A DNA stretch of 64,000 bases, from positions 62,001-126,000 of the forward strand of contig MPNW01000186.1 of NCBI GenBank assembly GCA_011800805.1, read 5' to 3'. The notes below the pieces were generated by a model that saw nothing but the letters and a program-made list of their open reading frames with translations, was not told the origin of the DNA and ran no database searches. The stretch is from Hirudo medicinalis. Its lineage: Eukaryota; Annelida; Clitellata; Hirudinida; Hirudinidae. The translations under genes were made by a program, and so were the position numbers. Positions 13,048-24,806 of this stretch are shown piece by piece. Position 1 is the first letter of the stretch; each line of letters begins with the position of its first letter.

Positions 13048-14364
13048 TCATTCCAACTTTTTAAATCCTTGGGGGCAGGTCACTCCTGTACCACCCAGGC
13101 CGCAGTATCCGTCTGGATTCTTGTGGAGATATTGTTGATGGTAATCTTCGGCATAAAAAAATTCACCAGCCATGGCAATTTCTGTTGTGATCTTTCCATA
13201 AGGACCGGTTTCATCCAGCTTGGCTTGATATGCATCTCTGGATAATTCTGCAAATCTCCTTTGTTCATCACTATAACAATAGATTGCAGAGCGATATTGT
13301 GACCCTATGTCATAACCTTGTCTGTTGCCCTGTGTAGGGTTGTGGTTCTCCCAAAAAATAATCAAAAGGTCAGAGAAGGAAATCTTCTTAGGATCAAAGA
13401 CAACCCTAACCACCTCAGCATGACCTGTGCTGCCAGAACAAACTTCTTTATAGCTAGGATTTGTGCTGCTTCCTCCAGAATATCCTACCTGGTTGAATAG
13501 CAAGCATTTTTGGACAGCAATTCATCATGATGCAAAATTTCACTTAATTATTTGTGAAGACATATTTACTTTTTGTAATTCAAATTGCAGCTTAGAGAAT
13601 TATTTAAATATTAATCTTGCACATCATAAAGCATTGGAAACATTTTAATTAAGAAAATTCTTAAAATAATCTTCACAAGAAATAACCCAACATTTATAAC
13701 TTTATAAAAGTTGAAAATCCTAAAATATTTACGTCAAATATTTCTATGACATACTTGAGTGGAATAAACACCTTTCTTTTGCCAAAACATTTTTTCTGCA
13801 CCCCAAAAGCACCCCATTCCTGAAATTAAGTTAAATTTTGAGCAAATTAAAAAAATATTACAGCAGTAAAGTGTAGTACTGGTGGATTAGCAACAAACGA
13901 CTAATTTCCCACTAAAGACAAGCAAAGACACTTGTAATTTAGTTATAAATACTTATATTATGTGATAAATATTAATGTCAAAAGCTTTCCCAATTTACTG
14001 AAGCTTTATTTTTACCAATAATTTATTTGCGAATTATTATTTATGAATTATACGGATTTAGACAAATATTAAGAGGCAAACTGAGAAGGGTAGGTTACCC
14101 TCTCTGCTGTTTAAACTCTATGCGTTTCAGCAAAAGTTTATGTAAATTTCTGACATACCAAACATGGCCAAATTCAAGTTATCTGGAAATGGAGGATGCA
14201 TGAGATTTCCATTGACTGCATGCTTCTGCGATACTGCCACCAAGATGGTATTTAGAAGTGGTGGTAATTATGTCAAATATCAAAGATAATACATTAATAC
14301 CATTCCTCAAGGCTCCGAGCGACGACATCGCTAAGTTCAAAACTAAACACCTGTGAGTCCACAT
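13048..14364 (-). CDS. MSRA: Peptide methionine-S-sulfoxide reductase (MsrA)
   Basis: Reading the minus strand, the last exon (13488-13048) encodes [53 protein letters not shown] and the terminal [10 protein letters not shown]. All align with animal MsrA. The middle exon (13819-13755) carries the catalytic GCFWGAE motif and joins in phase at VYSTQ|VGYSGG. The preceding exon ends at 14159 and reads HAVNGN..PPFPDNL..AMFG. Its acceptor is probably ATCGCAG near 14210. The first exon is least certain: a frame with ATG at 14364, or ATG at 14328 giving [10 protein letters not shown], can be joined in phase 0. MsrA reduces the S-epimer of methionine sulfoxide in proteins using thioredoxin. The longer start would give a short hydrophobic, basic leader that could target mitochondria, but that is inference. 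Intron phases match those expected around the active site. Confidence 0.9.
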
Positions 14365-14732
14365 TGGCGTCGAAGTCAATCGCTAGCAATTAAAATAAAA
14401 GCAATACATGATATAAAAATTTTAATTGAAATGTTTGTCTCGTCTTTAAAAAATAAGCCGAGATTATAAAATAAACGCTTCTTTTAATGCCTATTTTGTT
14501 TTAGAATTTTTGTTGTGATCTTTCCGTTTTTTTTAATTGCGATAGGTTTTATTTTGTAGAGGTTTACTGCAGTGCCTCCGTGCTTCCTTAGAATTGATTT
14601 ACTGTCGCTAAGATATTTGGTCTCATAGTTGGCTTTGTTAGCTGTTTCTTTCGTTTGTTCGTCGGGTCGTCTCGTATTTATTGCTTTTGTTACCATTATT
14701 TGTTTGCATAATTGTAGACATTCTCTTTTATT
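14365..14732. promoter_or_regulatory. Putative bidirectional promoter region between MSRA and UNC119
   Basis: Fewer than 370 bp separate the divergent start codons of MSRA (-) and UNC119 (+). Both transcripts must start in this stretch or inside it. No TATA box or initiator could be assigned with confidence, so the call rests on geometry alone. Confidence 0.45.
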
Positions 14733-15730
14733 ATGAATACTCCAGCAAAGGAACCCAGTAAAACGGTCGCTATGCCGCTTCCGCAGTCTAAGTGTAAACC
14801 CGAGCGAACGGATCAACCTTTGGCGGAAGAGGATTTATTAAAAAAAGATTTCATTACTCCAGACGATGTGCTTAGATTGAACAGAGCCACAACAGGTAAT
14901 GCACGAAAATCAGTAAAAGCTATTTAAGCCTCAGTTTGCCGTTAACGTGACCGACTTACTCGTTTATTAATTAATAAAAATTACTCTTCTAAAAGGATAC
15001 TTGTGCCCATTAGAAGCGAACGTCTATGACATAGAGTTCGTGCATTTCAAGCTGAGGGACATGGACAATGGAGTCACTTTATTTGAAGTTGCTAAACCAG
15101 ATACCTCTCAGTGTTAGTTGAGGTTTTTAATTTGACATTAGTTTTAGAGTTTGAGAATGTTATTATAAATTTGTTCCATATTTAATTTTTATAAGATTGC
15201 TCTTATATTTTAATATGCTTAGTGGACTGTGATGGAGATGGTGCAGATCCAAATGCTGGTAGGTTTGTGAGGTACCAATTCACGCCTGAATTCCTCAAGT
15301 TGAAAACAGTTGGAGCCATGTGAGTCTTAATTTTGAATCCTCATGCTAAGAAATTTTCTGACATCAGCCATATTTATTGCAGTGTGGAATTCACCATTGG
15401 AGACAAACCTGTGCAGAAGTTCAGAATGATTGAGAAGCATTATTTCAGGGATTGCCTACTCAAGTGCTTTGATTTTGAATTTGGATTTGTTATTCCCAAC
15501 AGTAAAAACACCATGGAACACATTTATGAGCTGCCACAGCTTTCTGACGACATCTGTTAGTACAAGTTCTGCTTTTTTTAATCTGTCAATTGATTGCAAA
15601 TGAAAGTACCAATTTTTAAATAGTGAAGGAGATGATCAATTGTCCTTACGAGACCCGTTCTGACAGCTTCTACTTTGCTGACAACAGACTGGTCATGCAC
15701 AACAAGGCAGACTATGGCTACCACGGTTGA
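14733..15730 (+). CDS. UNC119: UNC119 lipid-binding cargo chaperone
   Basis: Five exons (14733-14895, 14996-15112, 15223-15319, 15383-15555, 15624-15730) join in frame to 218 residues, against about 240 in human UNC119. The start at 14733 gives a basic, proline-containing N-terminus ([12 protein letters not shown]), then [18 protein letters not shown], the typical entry to the beta-sandwich. Further matches are [68 protein letters not shown] and the C-terminal [23 protein letters not shown]119 binds N-myristoylated cargo such as G-alpha and nephrocystin-3 and delivers it to cilia under ARL2/ARL3 control. PDE6D is the sister family but lacks the N-terminal extension and these insertions. The gene is short and intact. 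Confidence 0.95.
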
Positions 15731-17594
15731 ATATTCTAGTCGACTGTACATGAACTTGATGTGTGAATGAAGTTGGAGGAATCAAATTTGTGATGCTTCT
15801 CATTTATATTTTGATACTTGTCCTTTTGCTGCTTTACAATGATTATGATGTAGCATTTGAATGTCATTTTTATTGCAATGTTGGGTCTGGAGTTGTTTAT
15901 TAAGCTGTCATGGCTAGATTGCTTCACTCTCCTTTCTCTTTGTATGTTAGTCGTTGCAAATTGTTTACCTGCACAGTCACAAACCCTAGTTTGATGGTCT
16001 GTACATTGTGATACACATCAAAGCATTTGAATTCTAAGTCATGGTGCAGACGTTGCTGACTGCTATTTGATTTAATTTTGCATTTAATATCAGAGCACTC
16101 AACCTAGATTTTGTCAGGATGTCTATTGGGATGGATATCGGAAAATGATTGTCATAGCTAAGTCAATTCGTCCGCCTTTTTGAATTTTTGGACTATTTTT
16201 GTGTCTGCACCAGCATTGGGATTTGCTGAACTCTGAATGTGCTCCTGTAAAGTTTTGTTGCACTCGATTGAAATGCCCTCTACACATCAGGGGCAGGATT
16301 GCACAAAAGTTTCTTAAAAGGTGTTTTGTGTGCTTGTTCTATTTTTGCATTCCAACCTGGATATGTTTACAATTAGGTGTCTTTTATTAAGCAGCATGTT
16401 GGAAATTTGTGACTTGTAAGACCTGAATTGCAATAGGTTGCATCACAAATCACCAATTTGTTTTGGTCATGAAATGCAGTTTGAAAGTGAAGATATAGGT
16501 ACTTGGTGTCAGACTGGAATTGATTGTGATTGGAATGTTTGGAGTGGCGTTGTCGACAGATTACTTGGATTCCTAAGGAGTTATTTGTAACATTGCGGTG
16601 ACACCTTCTGGATCGGTTGTGTGCAAACTCGTCGTACAAAGTCAGGCGTGATTTCATTCATAGTGACGAATGATTGCTTGGTGAACCGAAGGAAACATAA
16701 ATAGATGGACAATGTGAGAATTTTCGGTACATTGGGTTCGTTTTGACATGGCGTGTTGTTGAATTGGTTAGGGATGGGAAGTTTAAACTTCAATTTATCA
16801 TGAAGTCCTGAAGCACAAATTTCGATAATAACGTCATGAGGTGTTTGTTATTTTGATGATATAACCCAGAACAGTGCATGGTACTGTTTGCTGCCTTAAT
16901 CTACTTAGAGGTAAGTGAGAAACGCATGCATTAAGTTCCATTCGTGGCATGGATTACCCATACCTTAATTTTAATGACAATTTCGGCTTTTACATGTCAA
17001 ATGTTGAGAATTTTGAACCACTATGCTGGTTAAAAGAATCACCTTAACATTAAAAAAACAAGTTTAAAGCAGTTTTCATTTTTTATTACTTGTAAGCCAT
17101 TTAAAATTATTAATAATAAATAATTATTAAAGTTAATAAGTCAATCAAAATTATCAGCATCAATTAGATATTTCTGATGTGGATTGAGCAAATAAAACTG
17201 TTTGGGATAACTATTGCTTTGACTGCATGATTTACAATAAATGTAAAGTTTCCTTAAGGCTGACCCTTGAGTTATTTTATTTGGATTACTGTGTTACTTT
17301 GTTATTTCGATGCTTGTTTCAATAAAATTGCACACAAAAAATGTCTTTCTGCGACAGTCAAGAGGAAATCATTAGCATTTCACTTATAAGGAGGACGCGA
17401 TTGATCCTCTTATGCATGTGTATCGAGAAATGTTTCACCGCGAGTAATTCAACTCGCAAACTGTCAATTAAGACAAACTTTGTTTGGAAGTATGGCTACT
17501 TGGTTGTATCGCCACTCTCTTGAAGAGTTGTGGGAATATTTAGATATTTTCATTAGAAAAATCGTTTATCGTTGATCCTTATTGGCCTCTAAAA
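15731..17594. other. UNC119 3' UTR and intergenic DNA
   Basis: Mostly unassigned. Short open frames on both strands (for example at 16373-16793 and 17341-17523) show no recognisable motif. An AATAAA at 17321-17326 could serve a long transcript but is far from the UNC119 stop. Confidence 0.45.
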
Positions 17595-18460
17595 TTAAAA
17601 TTGTTTTAATCGAGGTAACAATTCATATTTTCGAGTATGAACTGCTTCGCGCCTTGACTTTGATCTAGAACCATGCGGTCTTGACCTTGACCTGGACGGA
17701 TCCCGATCTTGACCTATATTTATGTGATCTTGACCTTGTTCTTCTTCGTTCCTCCGATTTGTTGAGACCGGGACTCTTTTGCACAACCTCATCATCAACG
17801 ATTGGAGAATCGACTTTTACCTGAGATTTTGACGAGTCAATGATGAGAATTGATATCGCTAGTGGAGATAGGAAGACATCACAGAAACGCAGAAATGAAC
17901 TCAAGGCAACGAGGCACTCGAGACAGACGCCGCCATGCTCTTGCCTCCTCCTTTTGCTTCGGATCTGGATCTGTCCCTCCTGGAAGGTCGTTTAGATAAA
18001 TCAGGAATCTCGTATCCTCTTTTGTTCGAAGATTCTGACCTTATGATGATCTTGATCTCTTCCTATGGTCTCTTGATCTACTTCTGGCCCGCCTTCTATA
18101 GTCATAGTCATCATTATCAAAGTACCGTCGACTGCGACGGTCGGTGATTCGTGGCGGCGTCTGTCGCGACTGCCTCGTTGCCTTGAGTTCATTTCTGCGT
18201 TTCTCAATTCCCATCTCACGATCCATGTACTTGTTATAGTCAAGGTCAGTGAGTGTATCCTTTGCGTCTCTCGGATCTTCGAATTGAACGTAAGCGTATC
18301 CACTTTGCCTTCTGGTGTAGTAATCCAATGGAATGTAAAAATCTTTCACATTTCCATATTCCTTGAAAACATCCCTGATTTCATCGCTTCTTGCTCCATC
18401 TGACAAGTCTCGCACTATCAAGGTGCAACTGGGTTCAAAGTCCATTTCTCGACAGTCCAA
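17595..18460 (-). pseudogene. Degenerate, rearranged SRSF10-like SR-protein copy
   Basis: On the minus strand, 18460-18041 still encodes an RRM very like the intact gene at 40607. It has CTLIVRDLSDGARSDE, EYGNVKDFYIPLDYYTRR and YAYVQFEDPRDAKD, followed by an RS tract RRARSRSRDHRKRSRSS. The reading frame then breaks. Between 17842 and 17936 an about 95-bp block matching the end of the RRM is present in the opposite orientation, replacing the middle of the RS domain. The tail (VDSPIVDDEVVQKSPGLNKS, then arginine/serine repeats) resumes below 17842 in another frame. The glycine and residue set at the end of the RRM is altered and shortened. No introns are visible, as in the intact copy. A functional short protein ending near 18041 cannot be excluded, but the RS domain is clearly broken. 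Confidence 0.85.
17842..17936 (+). repeat. Inverted internal copy of the RRM-end segment inside the SRSF10 pseudogene
   Basis: Read on the plus strand, this block (GATGAGAATTGATATCGCTA at its start, GACAGACGCCGCCATG at its end) aligns with about 40850-40935 of the intact plus-strand gene. The surrounding pseudogene is on the minus strand. The pseudogene also keeps a shortened minus-strand version of the same part at about 18135-18215. This is therefore an inverted duplicate rather than a simple inversion. Confidence 0.85.
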
Positions 18461-18754
18461 TTTTTATAATGAAATTTAATAAAATTTAAAAAATAACTGT
18501 GACACATAAAGCTATTAAATATTTTTGATTAGCCTAATTATATGGTGTGTTTTTTTTATTATAGTAGTTCAATTGTTTTGTGACAAGAATTACTGAATAA
18601 AACCTTTATATAAATTCGGATAATTTGTTGCAATTTAATTGGCACAAACCACAAGACCTTCAACTTTAATAAGTAAACATACATTTTATTAAGCATTTTG
18701 AAACGTCAATCACGCAATTGCTGGAAGTTGATGTTTAGAACTGGTCTCCGAATA

Positions 18755-20260
18755 TCACTTATGGGCACTTCTGAAGATTTTCATGACAACAGTTTTCATG
18801 GAACCATGGTACCCTTTAAAATGTCTCCAATTAACTCCTTCTGCATATGGATTTTGCCCTCCTTCATAATATAAACCATTTAAATTGGAATCATGGCAAT
18901 TCGAATGCCACCAAGCTCCTTTATATATTTCTGCGCAGTTGCCACTGTAGATGTCGTTGTCCTGATCGAATGTTGAAAATTTTTGGCCATTATGTCCAGA
19001 AAGCGAATCTCCTGGGATGCAATTTTGAATTTAAAATTTTTTAGATACATATCTAAACTATATCTGAAAAGTTACCTGCAGTGCCCGAATACCCGGAAAT
19101 ATTTAATTTGTACTTTGTTTCAGGACCACCGATGGAGAAGGAATCATATCGGGCAAAAGCCCTGGTGGAGTCAAATGCTTCCAATTCTATTAATAACTTG
19201 TATGGAGTTCCCGAGGTGANNNNNNNNNNNNNNNNNNNNNNNNNNNNNNNNNCCACCGATGGAGAAGGAATCATATCGGGCAAAAGCCCTGGTGGAGTCA
19301 AATGCTTCCAATTCTATTAATAACTTGTATGGAGTTCCCGAGGTGATTGCGTACAAGGCTTTGTTTCCTGAGGAGATGTTCTCCACCCATTGATAAATAA
19401 AGCAACACTTGAATAGTAATAGTGTATTAATAAAATGTTACCGATCCAGAATTCCTCAGTCAGTTTTCCAAATCCTTCTTCATAATCAGTCCAATTACGA
19501 TAAAAGTTTTCGTGCCCGTTTAATCTTCTTTGGATGACCTTGACAATGAGGGTGTTTTAATAAATTAAACTTTTTCCAGCATTTATGTTTAAACATAACG
19601 ACAATGCTCAATTGTGTTTTCCTACTGATTTAACTCATTTACTAACAGACCAGTTTTTTGTGTTGTTGTAATTATGCAAATATTTAAATACATCGGGCAT
19701 CGGTATTTCCTGTAATGTAATGAATTTCATCCTAGTTAATAAAATTTCCTCCTAGTCGACTGGTCAAGGTTTTTTCAGTCGTTGGTACGGCTCCATTAAA
19801 AGTTCAAATCCTAGTCCATTCGCAAGAGTTTCAATCCATCACTTAGTTGTAACTTGTAAAGATATCGATTATTACAATCTATAAAATCATACTGTGTTTA
19901 CATTGCTACTATTTTGTTAGGAACTTCTCCGCTCCATTAGAGCAGAAAGGGTGATCCTTCCGATTCCCCTTTATTTGGGCGTTTGTTAAGGCTTATGAAT
20001 CAAATCTTTCGCTTCGAAGTGACTTTTAGAAGTTCCATACCTGCATCGTTTTAGCGAGCGATTTTTAGAATCTCGTTCTATTTAATGAGTCGCAACATAA
20101 ATTTATTTATGATTACAATTAGAACAAATCGAAAAACGACCCACCAAATATTTTGAATTGTGTTGTGTCTCACAAAAGACGGGTTTCAATACACCTCTCA
20201 AGTTGATCGGATAAACACCACTGCCTTCTGGTGTTGGTACATCATCGCAACTGGTGTAAT
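18755..20260 (-). CDS. Fibrinogen-related domain (FReD) protein, copy 1, 5' exons not found
   Basis: Minus-strand exons 20260-20145 ([15 protein letters not shown]), 19538-19442 ([22 protein letters not shown]), 19367-19076 ([31 protein letters not shown]) and 19011-18755 ([47 protein letters not shown]) form a complete fibrinogen C-terminal domain ending at TGA 18757-18755. The DQDND calcium site and the CHDSNLNG cysteine are present. The motif is KYLVIQRR, not the usual GGWTVIQRR. Exon 19367-19076 is interrupted by 33 N and a 94-bp duplication; removing 127 bp leaves 165 bp, exactly the length of the paralogous exon at 45345-45509. FReD proteins such as ficolins and tachylectins are usually secreted lectins of innate immunity or matrix. 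No signal peptide exon could be located, so function beyond the fold is inferred. Confidence 0.85.
19126..19346. other. Assembly gap (33 N) flanked by an exact 94-bp direct duplication
   Basis: Positions 19126-19219 and 19253-19346 are the same 94 bp and flank the N run at 19220-19252. Both copies are coding sequence of one FReD exon, and the exon is only correct if one copy and the gap are removed. This is the pattern of two overlapping contigs scaffolded without being merged. Confidence 0.93.
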
Positions 20261-20313
20261 CTGCGATATTAGTTTAATTCTGTTTGGTCGTTCTTCTACT
20301 GAATTATAATTAA

Positions 20314-21425
20314 TTTGGGACTGTTAACGATTAATGATTTCTTGAACTATTAATCGTACAATAATTAGCGAGTAATTAATAGTAATTAATGATAATTAAT
20401 AGTTAAAAAACAATTAAACTGATAAAAGAAATTACAATCGAATCTAATCCACTGATTAAATAGTTTGATTTTATCTTTTTTTATTATTAAGCCAAGAAAA
20501 ACTAAAATTAATGTTGTTGTTCAGTTCATTCAATCACTCCATAGATTTCGACCAGTCTTTTAAGAAGACTAAGTTCTTCACACTGCCAGGTGTTAAAGGT
20601 GCATGCATTATTACAGATGTGGCTGATATGCTTAATATATCGTACGAACAAAAGATTCCAATTTCAGAAAACAACAGGCGTTAACTTTCCACCAAAGTGG
20701 AGAATCTTGTGATTCCGGAATTTTTGGGTCTTCTTGGGACTTCTGCAATTCGCTGACAACAATGGCACCCAGTCATATCTTCTTCAGACTCAGATTCTAA
20801 ATCATTACAAGTCAGCATCAGTCGTGATTTCTTTGCGGTGACTCTGGCTCTGCACTTTGACTGTTATCCTCCCCACTTTGTTCATCTGCATCAGTCTGCT
20901 AGTTACAATTCTGTTCAACTGCACAACGAATAAACTCTCACATCCTCTTTCGATTATTTATATAAAATTCACCCGTAATTGCAATTTCACTGGCTCTGAC
21001 ATTCATTTTCAGTTCAAGGCTTTTCTCTTGAAACATTCTACCAATAATGCTGTCTATGTTTTTTTCTGGTGGGCAACTTGTATTCATATTCTGAACCCAA
21101 TGCGTTCTTCACCTGTTGACGACCAGAATCATTAGCGATAGATATTGGTCGATTGACAATCCAATGGGCAATACTGCTTGTATCTCTAGTTTAGAGATTG
21201 ACGCTAACTTTACCACTAACCGTTTTATAACCTTTGATCTCAGAGTTGGCCATTTTTTACAGTAACGATAACAAATTAAAATTTCCGGTGCAACCCAATA
21301 TCATCAGCATTGCTCAGTAAGTATTAAAAGAAAGTAATCAAAATTTAATCGTCATAAAATAAATTAATCGATAAAAATTCTTAGTGATTAATAGGAAGAT
21401 TAATCGTTAATAAGGGCAGCCCTAA
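20314..21425. mobile_element. Candidate non-autonomous hAT element
   Basis: The left end (TTTGGGACTGTTAACGATTA) and the reverse complement of the right end (TTAGGGCTGCCC..TTAACGATTA) share an imperfect terminal inverted repeat. Both ends are followed by ATTAATCG-rich subterminal sequence. AGGGCTG termini with ACGATTAAT repeats are typical of animal hAT elements. The 1.1-kb interior has no intact transposase. The boundaries are approximate and no clean target duplication was confirmed. Confidence 0.55.
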
Positions 21426-22443
21426 ACTAATTATTTTAATGATTTGTAATTTAACTCGAAATTTAAATTATTGAATTCTTTATTTTGTATCCCGGGGTGC
21501 CTCAGTATTCAGGTATTTAACTAGGTATGTTGGTATACTAAGTGTGCTTTTACAACAAAAAACTTAGGAGGTTAACTTTATGAGCAACAAAAGATACTAA
21601 CTATTATAATAGTTAACTAATAATAATTAAGTAATAATTAATTAATCTGAATAATTAATACCAACAACATTTTATTTAAATTTTTAAATAATTAGTAACT
21701 TTGAATTTGGAATAGTTTTTATTTGAATTGACTGAAAAAATCAATTTTTCCTCTTACTTGTAAATGTGGCGTTTTCCTTTGGTACACTCACTACATTCAA
21801 AAATATTAAAAACGTAATGGAAGTAATTATAATAATATAAATGTTCTAATAATTCTTGATTTATTAACTAAAATGATAAATGTATGGGCATGCACATTGA
21901 TTGAATTTCCGGAAGTTAAGGTTATTTAAGCATTCTAAGATCACCCACGTATTTGAAATGTCCTTGATTATTAATCAATAATAATCAATGATAATTTATG
22001 GATATATATTTGTTATTACCTATTTATTTATAGCAAATACCATTGATGCATTGTTTCAATAAAGAAACTTTATTGCTTTTGTTGTTGTTATCATTGATGG
22101 CTTATAATTTTATTATGTTTTAAGAAATATTTCAAATAAGAATAATATTTAATTTATTGGAAAAAGTTTTTGCAATGTTAAAACATTTCAACATTTGAAA
22201 TGCCAGTATATCGAACCTTGACCTTCCTGGAAGGATTTGAATTCACATTTGCAACCTCGTAAAAAGTATTCGACGTTTGAATTTTCTGCGTTTAAATGGT
22301 TTTCAATTGTTATTTCTCAATGCTACATGAAGTGAGTAAATTATAAAAACAGATTCGTCGGGCCGAACGGCGCATTTGGAATTTCAATTGCAGGTTGCTT
22401 TATCCGTTGATGATAATCACGAGCCAATACCAAGCATTCCAAT
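21426..22443. other. AT-rich spacer
   Basis: Very AT-rich, with many TAATTAAT-type runs and no exon-like sequence on either strand. Confidence 0.45.
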
Positions 22444-23074
22444 CGGGGGCGGATATAGAATTGGCGGGAAGGAGCACACGCTGTAACTTAGACTACTAAA
22501 CCTCTTACTGATGCAGCTTAGTTGCCGAAGACAACCTTGCCAAATATAAGCCAGCAATTACATTTTTAGCCATTTTGTTTATTTTTTTCTATCTTTCAAT
22601 GCTTAGTTATGCAAGGGACTTTAATCAAATAACAACAAACAAAATTTGTGATAAGCCGATTTATACATTTCTAGGGCTGCAGACGAGTAATAAATTGTAC
22701 CATCTTATTTTTCAAGTAATTTCCCATTTTATCAAAAAATCAATTTTTTTCATGAAACAATGCTCATAATAGTAGTTTGGGAATGATTTTTAGTGGTTTA
22801 TTCATTAATATTTAGCCGGTTGCTGAAGCAAACGAGTCTGTTGATGTTGTCTAGAGACAGAAGCACGGTTGCTATTACAATATGTCCAGAAAGGGAAAAT
22901 AACGCTTCCCATGGTAACTGGAGAAGCTAAGTATTTGAAGGCTAGCTTGGCAACAAGGCCATGTGATGGCGAACATTTCCGCCACCATTTCAATGGACGC
23001 AAAACTTTGTCAATTTCTGGTTCTGCTCTATAATGTGCTAAAGCTTTTCTCAGCTGCACATCACAGAAACCCAT
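22444..23074 (-). mobile_element. hAT transposon remnant: terminus plus C-terminal dimerisation domain
   Basis: The left end (CGGGGGCGGATATAG at 22444) resembles hAT termini and the terminus at 53190. On the minus strand, 23074-22805 encodes ALAHYRAEPEIDKVLRPLKW, then WWRKCSPSHGLVAKLAFKYL and ASPVTMGSVI, the hAT C-terminal dimerisation motif. A one-base shift then moves the match to FSLSGHIVIATVLLSLDNIN, so the copy is dead. The upstream part of the transposase was not recognised between 23075 and 23335. Confidence 0.75.
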
Positions 23075-23996
23075 CCTTAACTTCGTCGGGTGCCAAGGAA
23101 ATCAGCCACCAAAATCCCAATAAAAGGGGTGTTGGATTCCCATTGGATTCCGTTGGCACACCATATCTTACGTCAGGGATAGGAGTTATGCTAGGCCCTT
23201 GCAAACTGCTGAAACTTATGAAGCCTTTGGGGAATATCGGGGCGGGCCGATGGCAACCCTTATGCAGAACCCTGCAATTATCCCCAATAGAAGATCCAAC
23301 AAGTTGGATCAGAAAAAGTTGCTGCTAATGAGTTGTCATTTCATGATAAAATACGTTAATTATTAGTTGGGTAATGTGTTCTTTCGAGTTAAACTTGGCA
23401 TTAAATAGGTTGAACTTGAGAAACATATTAAGCAATTTGAAATATTAACTCACCGCATGAAGAATGAAATTCATATTCCAATCGGATTTTTCCAACTTTG
23501 ACATTTTTACTGCATATATAGATTAAAAGGACACGAAAAGCTTTTAATAATACCAATAAATATAGATGTGTTTAAAATAACTAACGGGACACTGGCTTCA
23601 ACACTGATCTTCATTTTTTCTTCATCAGTCGCCACAGAACTCCCCAAAGACGGTTGCAGTATGGCAACTGTTAAATAAAGTTTGTTTGTTCAGTCGAGTG
23701 TAGGCTTGAAATTTGTATGTAGGTTTTTTTTAAATTTTAATAATTTTAAAATAAATCTAGTTTTTAGTAGTAACGAAAGTCAAACAGTTTGTCCGTGTTG
23801 CATGAAAAAGCTTATTTCTAAATTATCCAACTCACATATCATCACGACAAAGCACAATTTCTCGCTTCTCATCATATTCGAATCGACATACTTTAGCAAA
23901 AGAGTCCCACTCATGTTTGTATGTGCACATTTAACGGCTATTTCTCAAATAGAGCCTTCGTCACACATCGGGTGTTAGATGTATTACCTACGCCAG
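23075..23996. other. Unassigned, possibly more of the hAT relic
   Basis: An open frame on the plus strand (22963-23328) is largely antisense to the hAT remnant and shows no family features. The rest is AT-rich with no recognised exon. Confidence 0.4.
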
Positions 23997-24074
23997 GTCG
24001 CGACTTTTTATTGTAACCTGAACGAATAAATCATGAATAATTAATATCAACGCTGAAACATGATTGGTCGAAGA
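23997..24074 (+). repeat. Left terminal inverted repeat copy of the MULE-like element
   Basis: Matches 46371-46448 directly and 31203-31278 in reverse complement, with only a few differences (for example ATAAATCATG against ATAACTCATG). Confidence 0.75.
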
Positions 24075-24391
24075 GAGAAATTCCATTGTTGAGTGGTGAA
24101 ATGTATTTGTAAAATTAAAATAAATCTAGAAACACGTAGTGTATATATATCTAGAAACGTGTGTATATATAAAATGGGTTCAAAGCATTTGACATTTAAA
24201 ATTTTTGACACAATACTTTTGTTATTTTTTATACACTAAATCGCGTTTAAAGGTTTTGATGATGGTTCATATTTTTATGATGCGTAGATGTGAGTGTTGA
24301 GCTTTTATGACAATTGAAAAAACTCTGTTTTTGTTAAAACTTTACTTGAACTATTTTTATCTTTGGATATATCGCGGTTTTTATGCGACTA

Positions 24392-24806
24392 GAGTAATCG
24401 CACCTTAATATCAATACGGACATTCCACAGTAAACAACAATAAACCACGCCCCCAAATTATAATAATAAATTATGTAAATAATGAATTAAAAAAATATTT
24501 AGCAAACGCTTAAATAAATAAATTATAATAAACGTTCTGTAATTAACAAAAGCGATTAGTGAAAGTTTATATCATATAAAGACTTTAAATATCTGATCTA
24601 TTTAAGGAATTAAATATCGCTTTGCTTAAGCATTTAAAATAGTTCTACAAATTGCAAGTTTAAATGTTTAAATATTTTTAATTTAATATTTTCTGTGCAT
24701 TCTTAAATTTTATAAACTTATTGACTACGAAAATCAATGTTTTGCATTGGCTACCAATCTGCTACCTATATGAAGAGCTATAAATAGATTCTGAATATCC
24801 AGATTC
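24392..24806 (+). repeat. About 415-bp repeat, inverted partner of 30139-30535
   Basis: Starts GAGTAATCGC and ends GAATATCCAGATTC. It aligns along its length with the reverse complement of 30139-30535, with scattered substitutions and small gaps. Its 3' end (GAGCTATAAATAGATTCTGA) is repeated once more at about 24913-24944. No ORF. It could be a MITE present twice or an inner inverted repeat of the larger element. Confidence 0.8.

Noticed and set aside
22963..23328. 121-codon plus-strand ORF
   Set aside because: Its first third is antisense to the hAT dimerisation domain and the rest has no recognisable motif; treated as a shadow or random frame.
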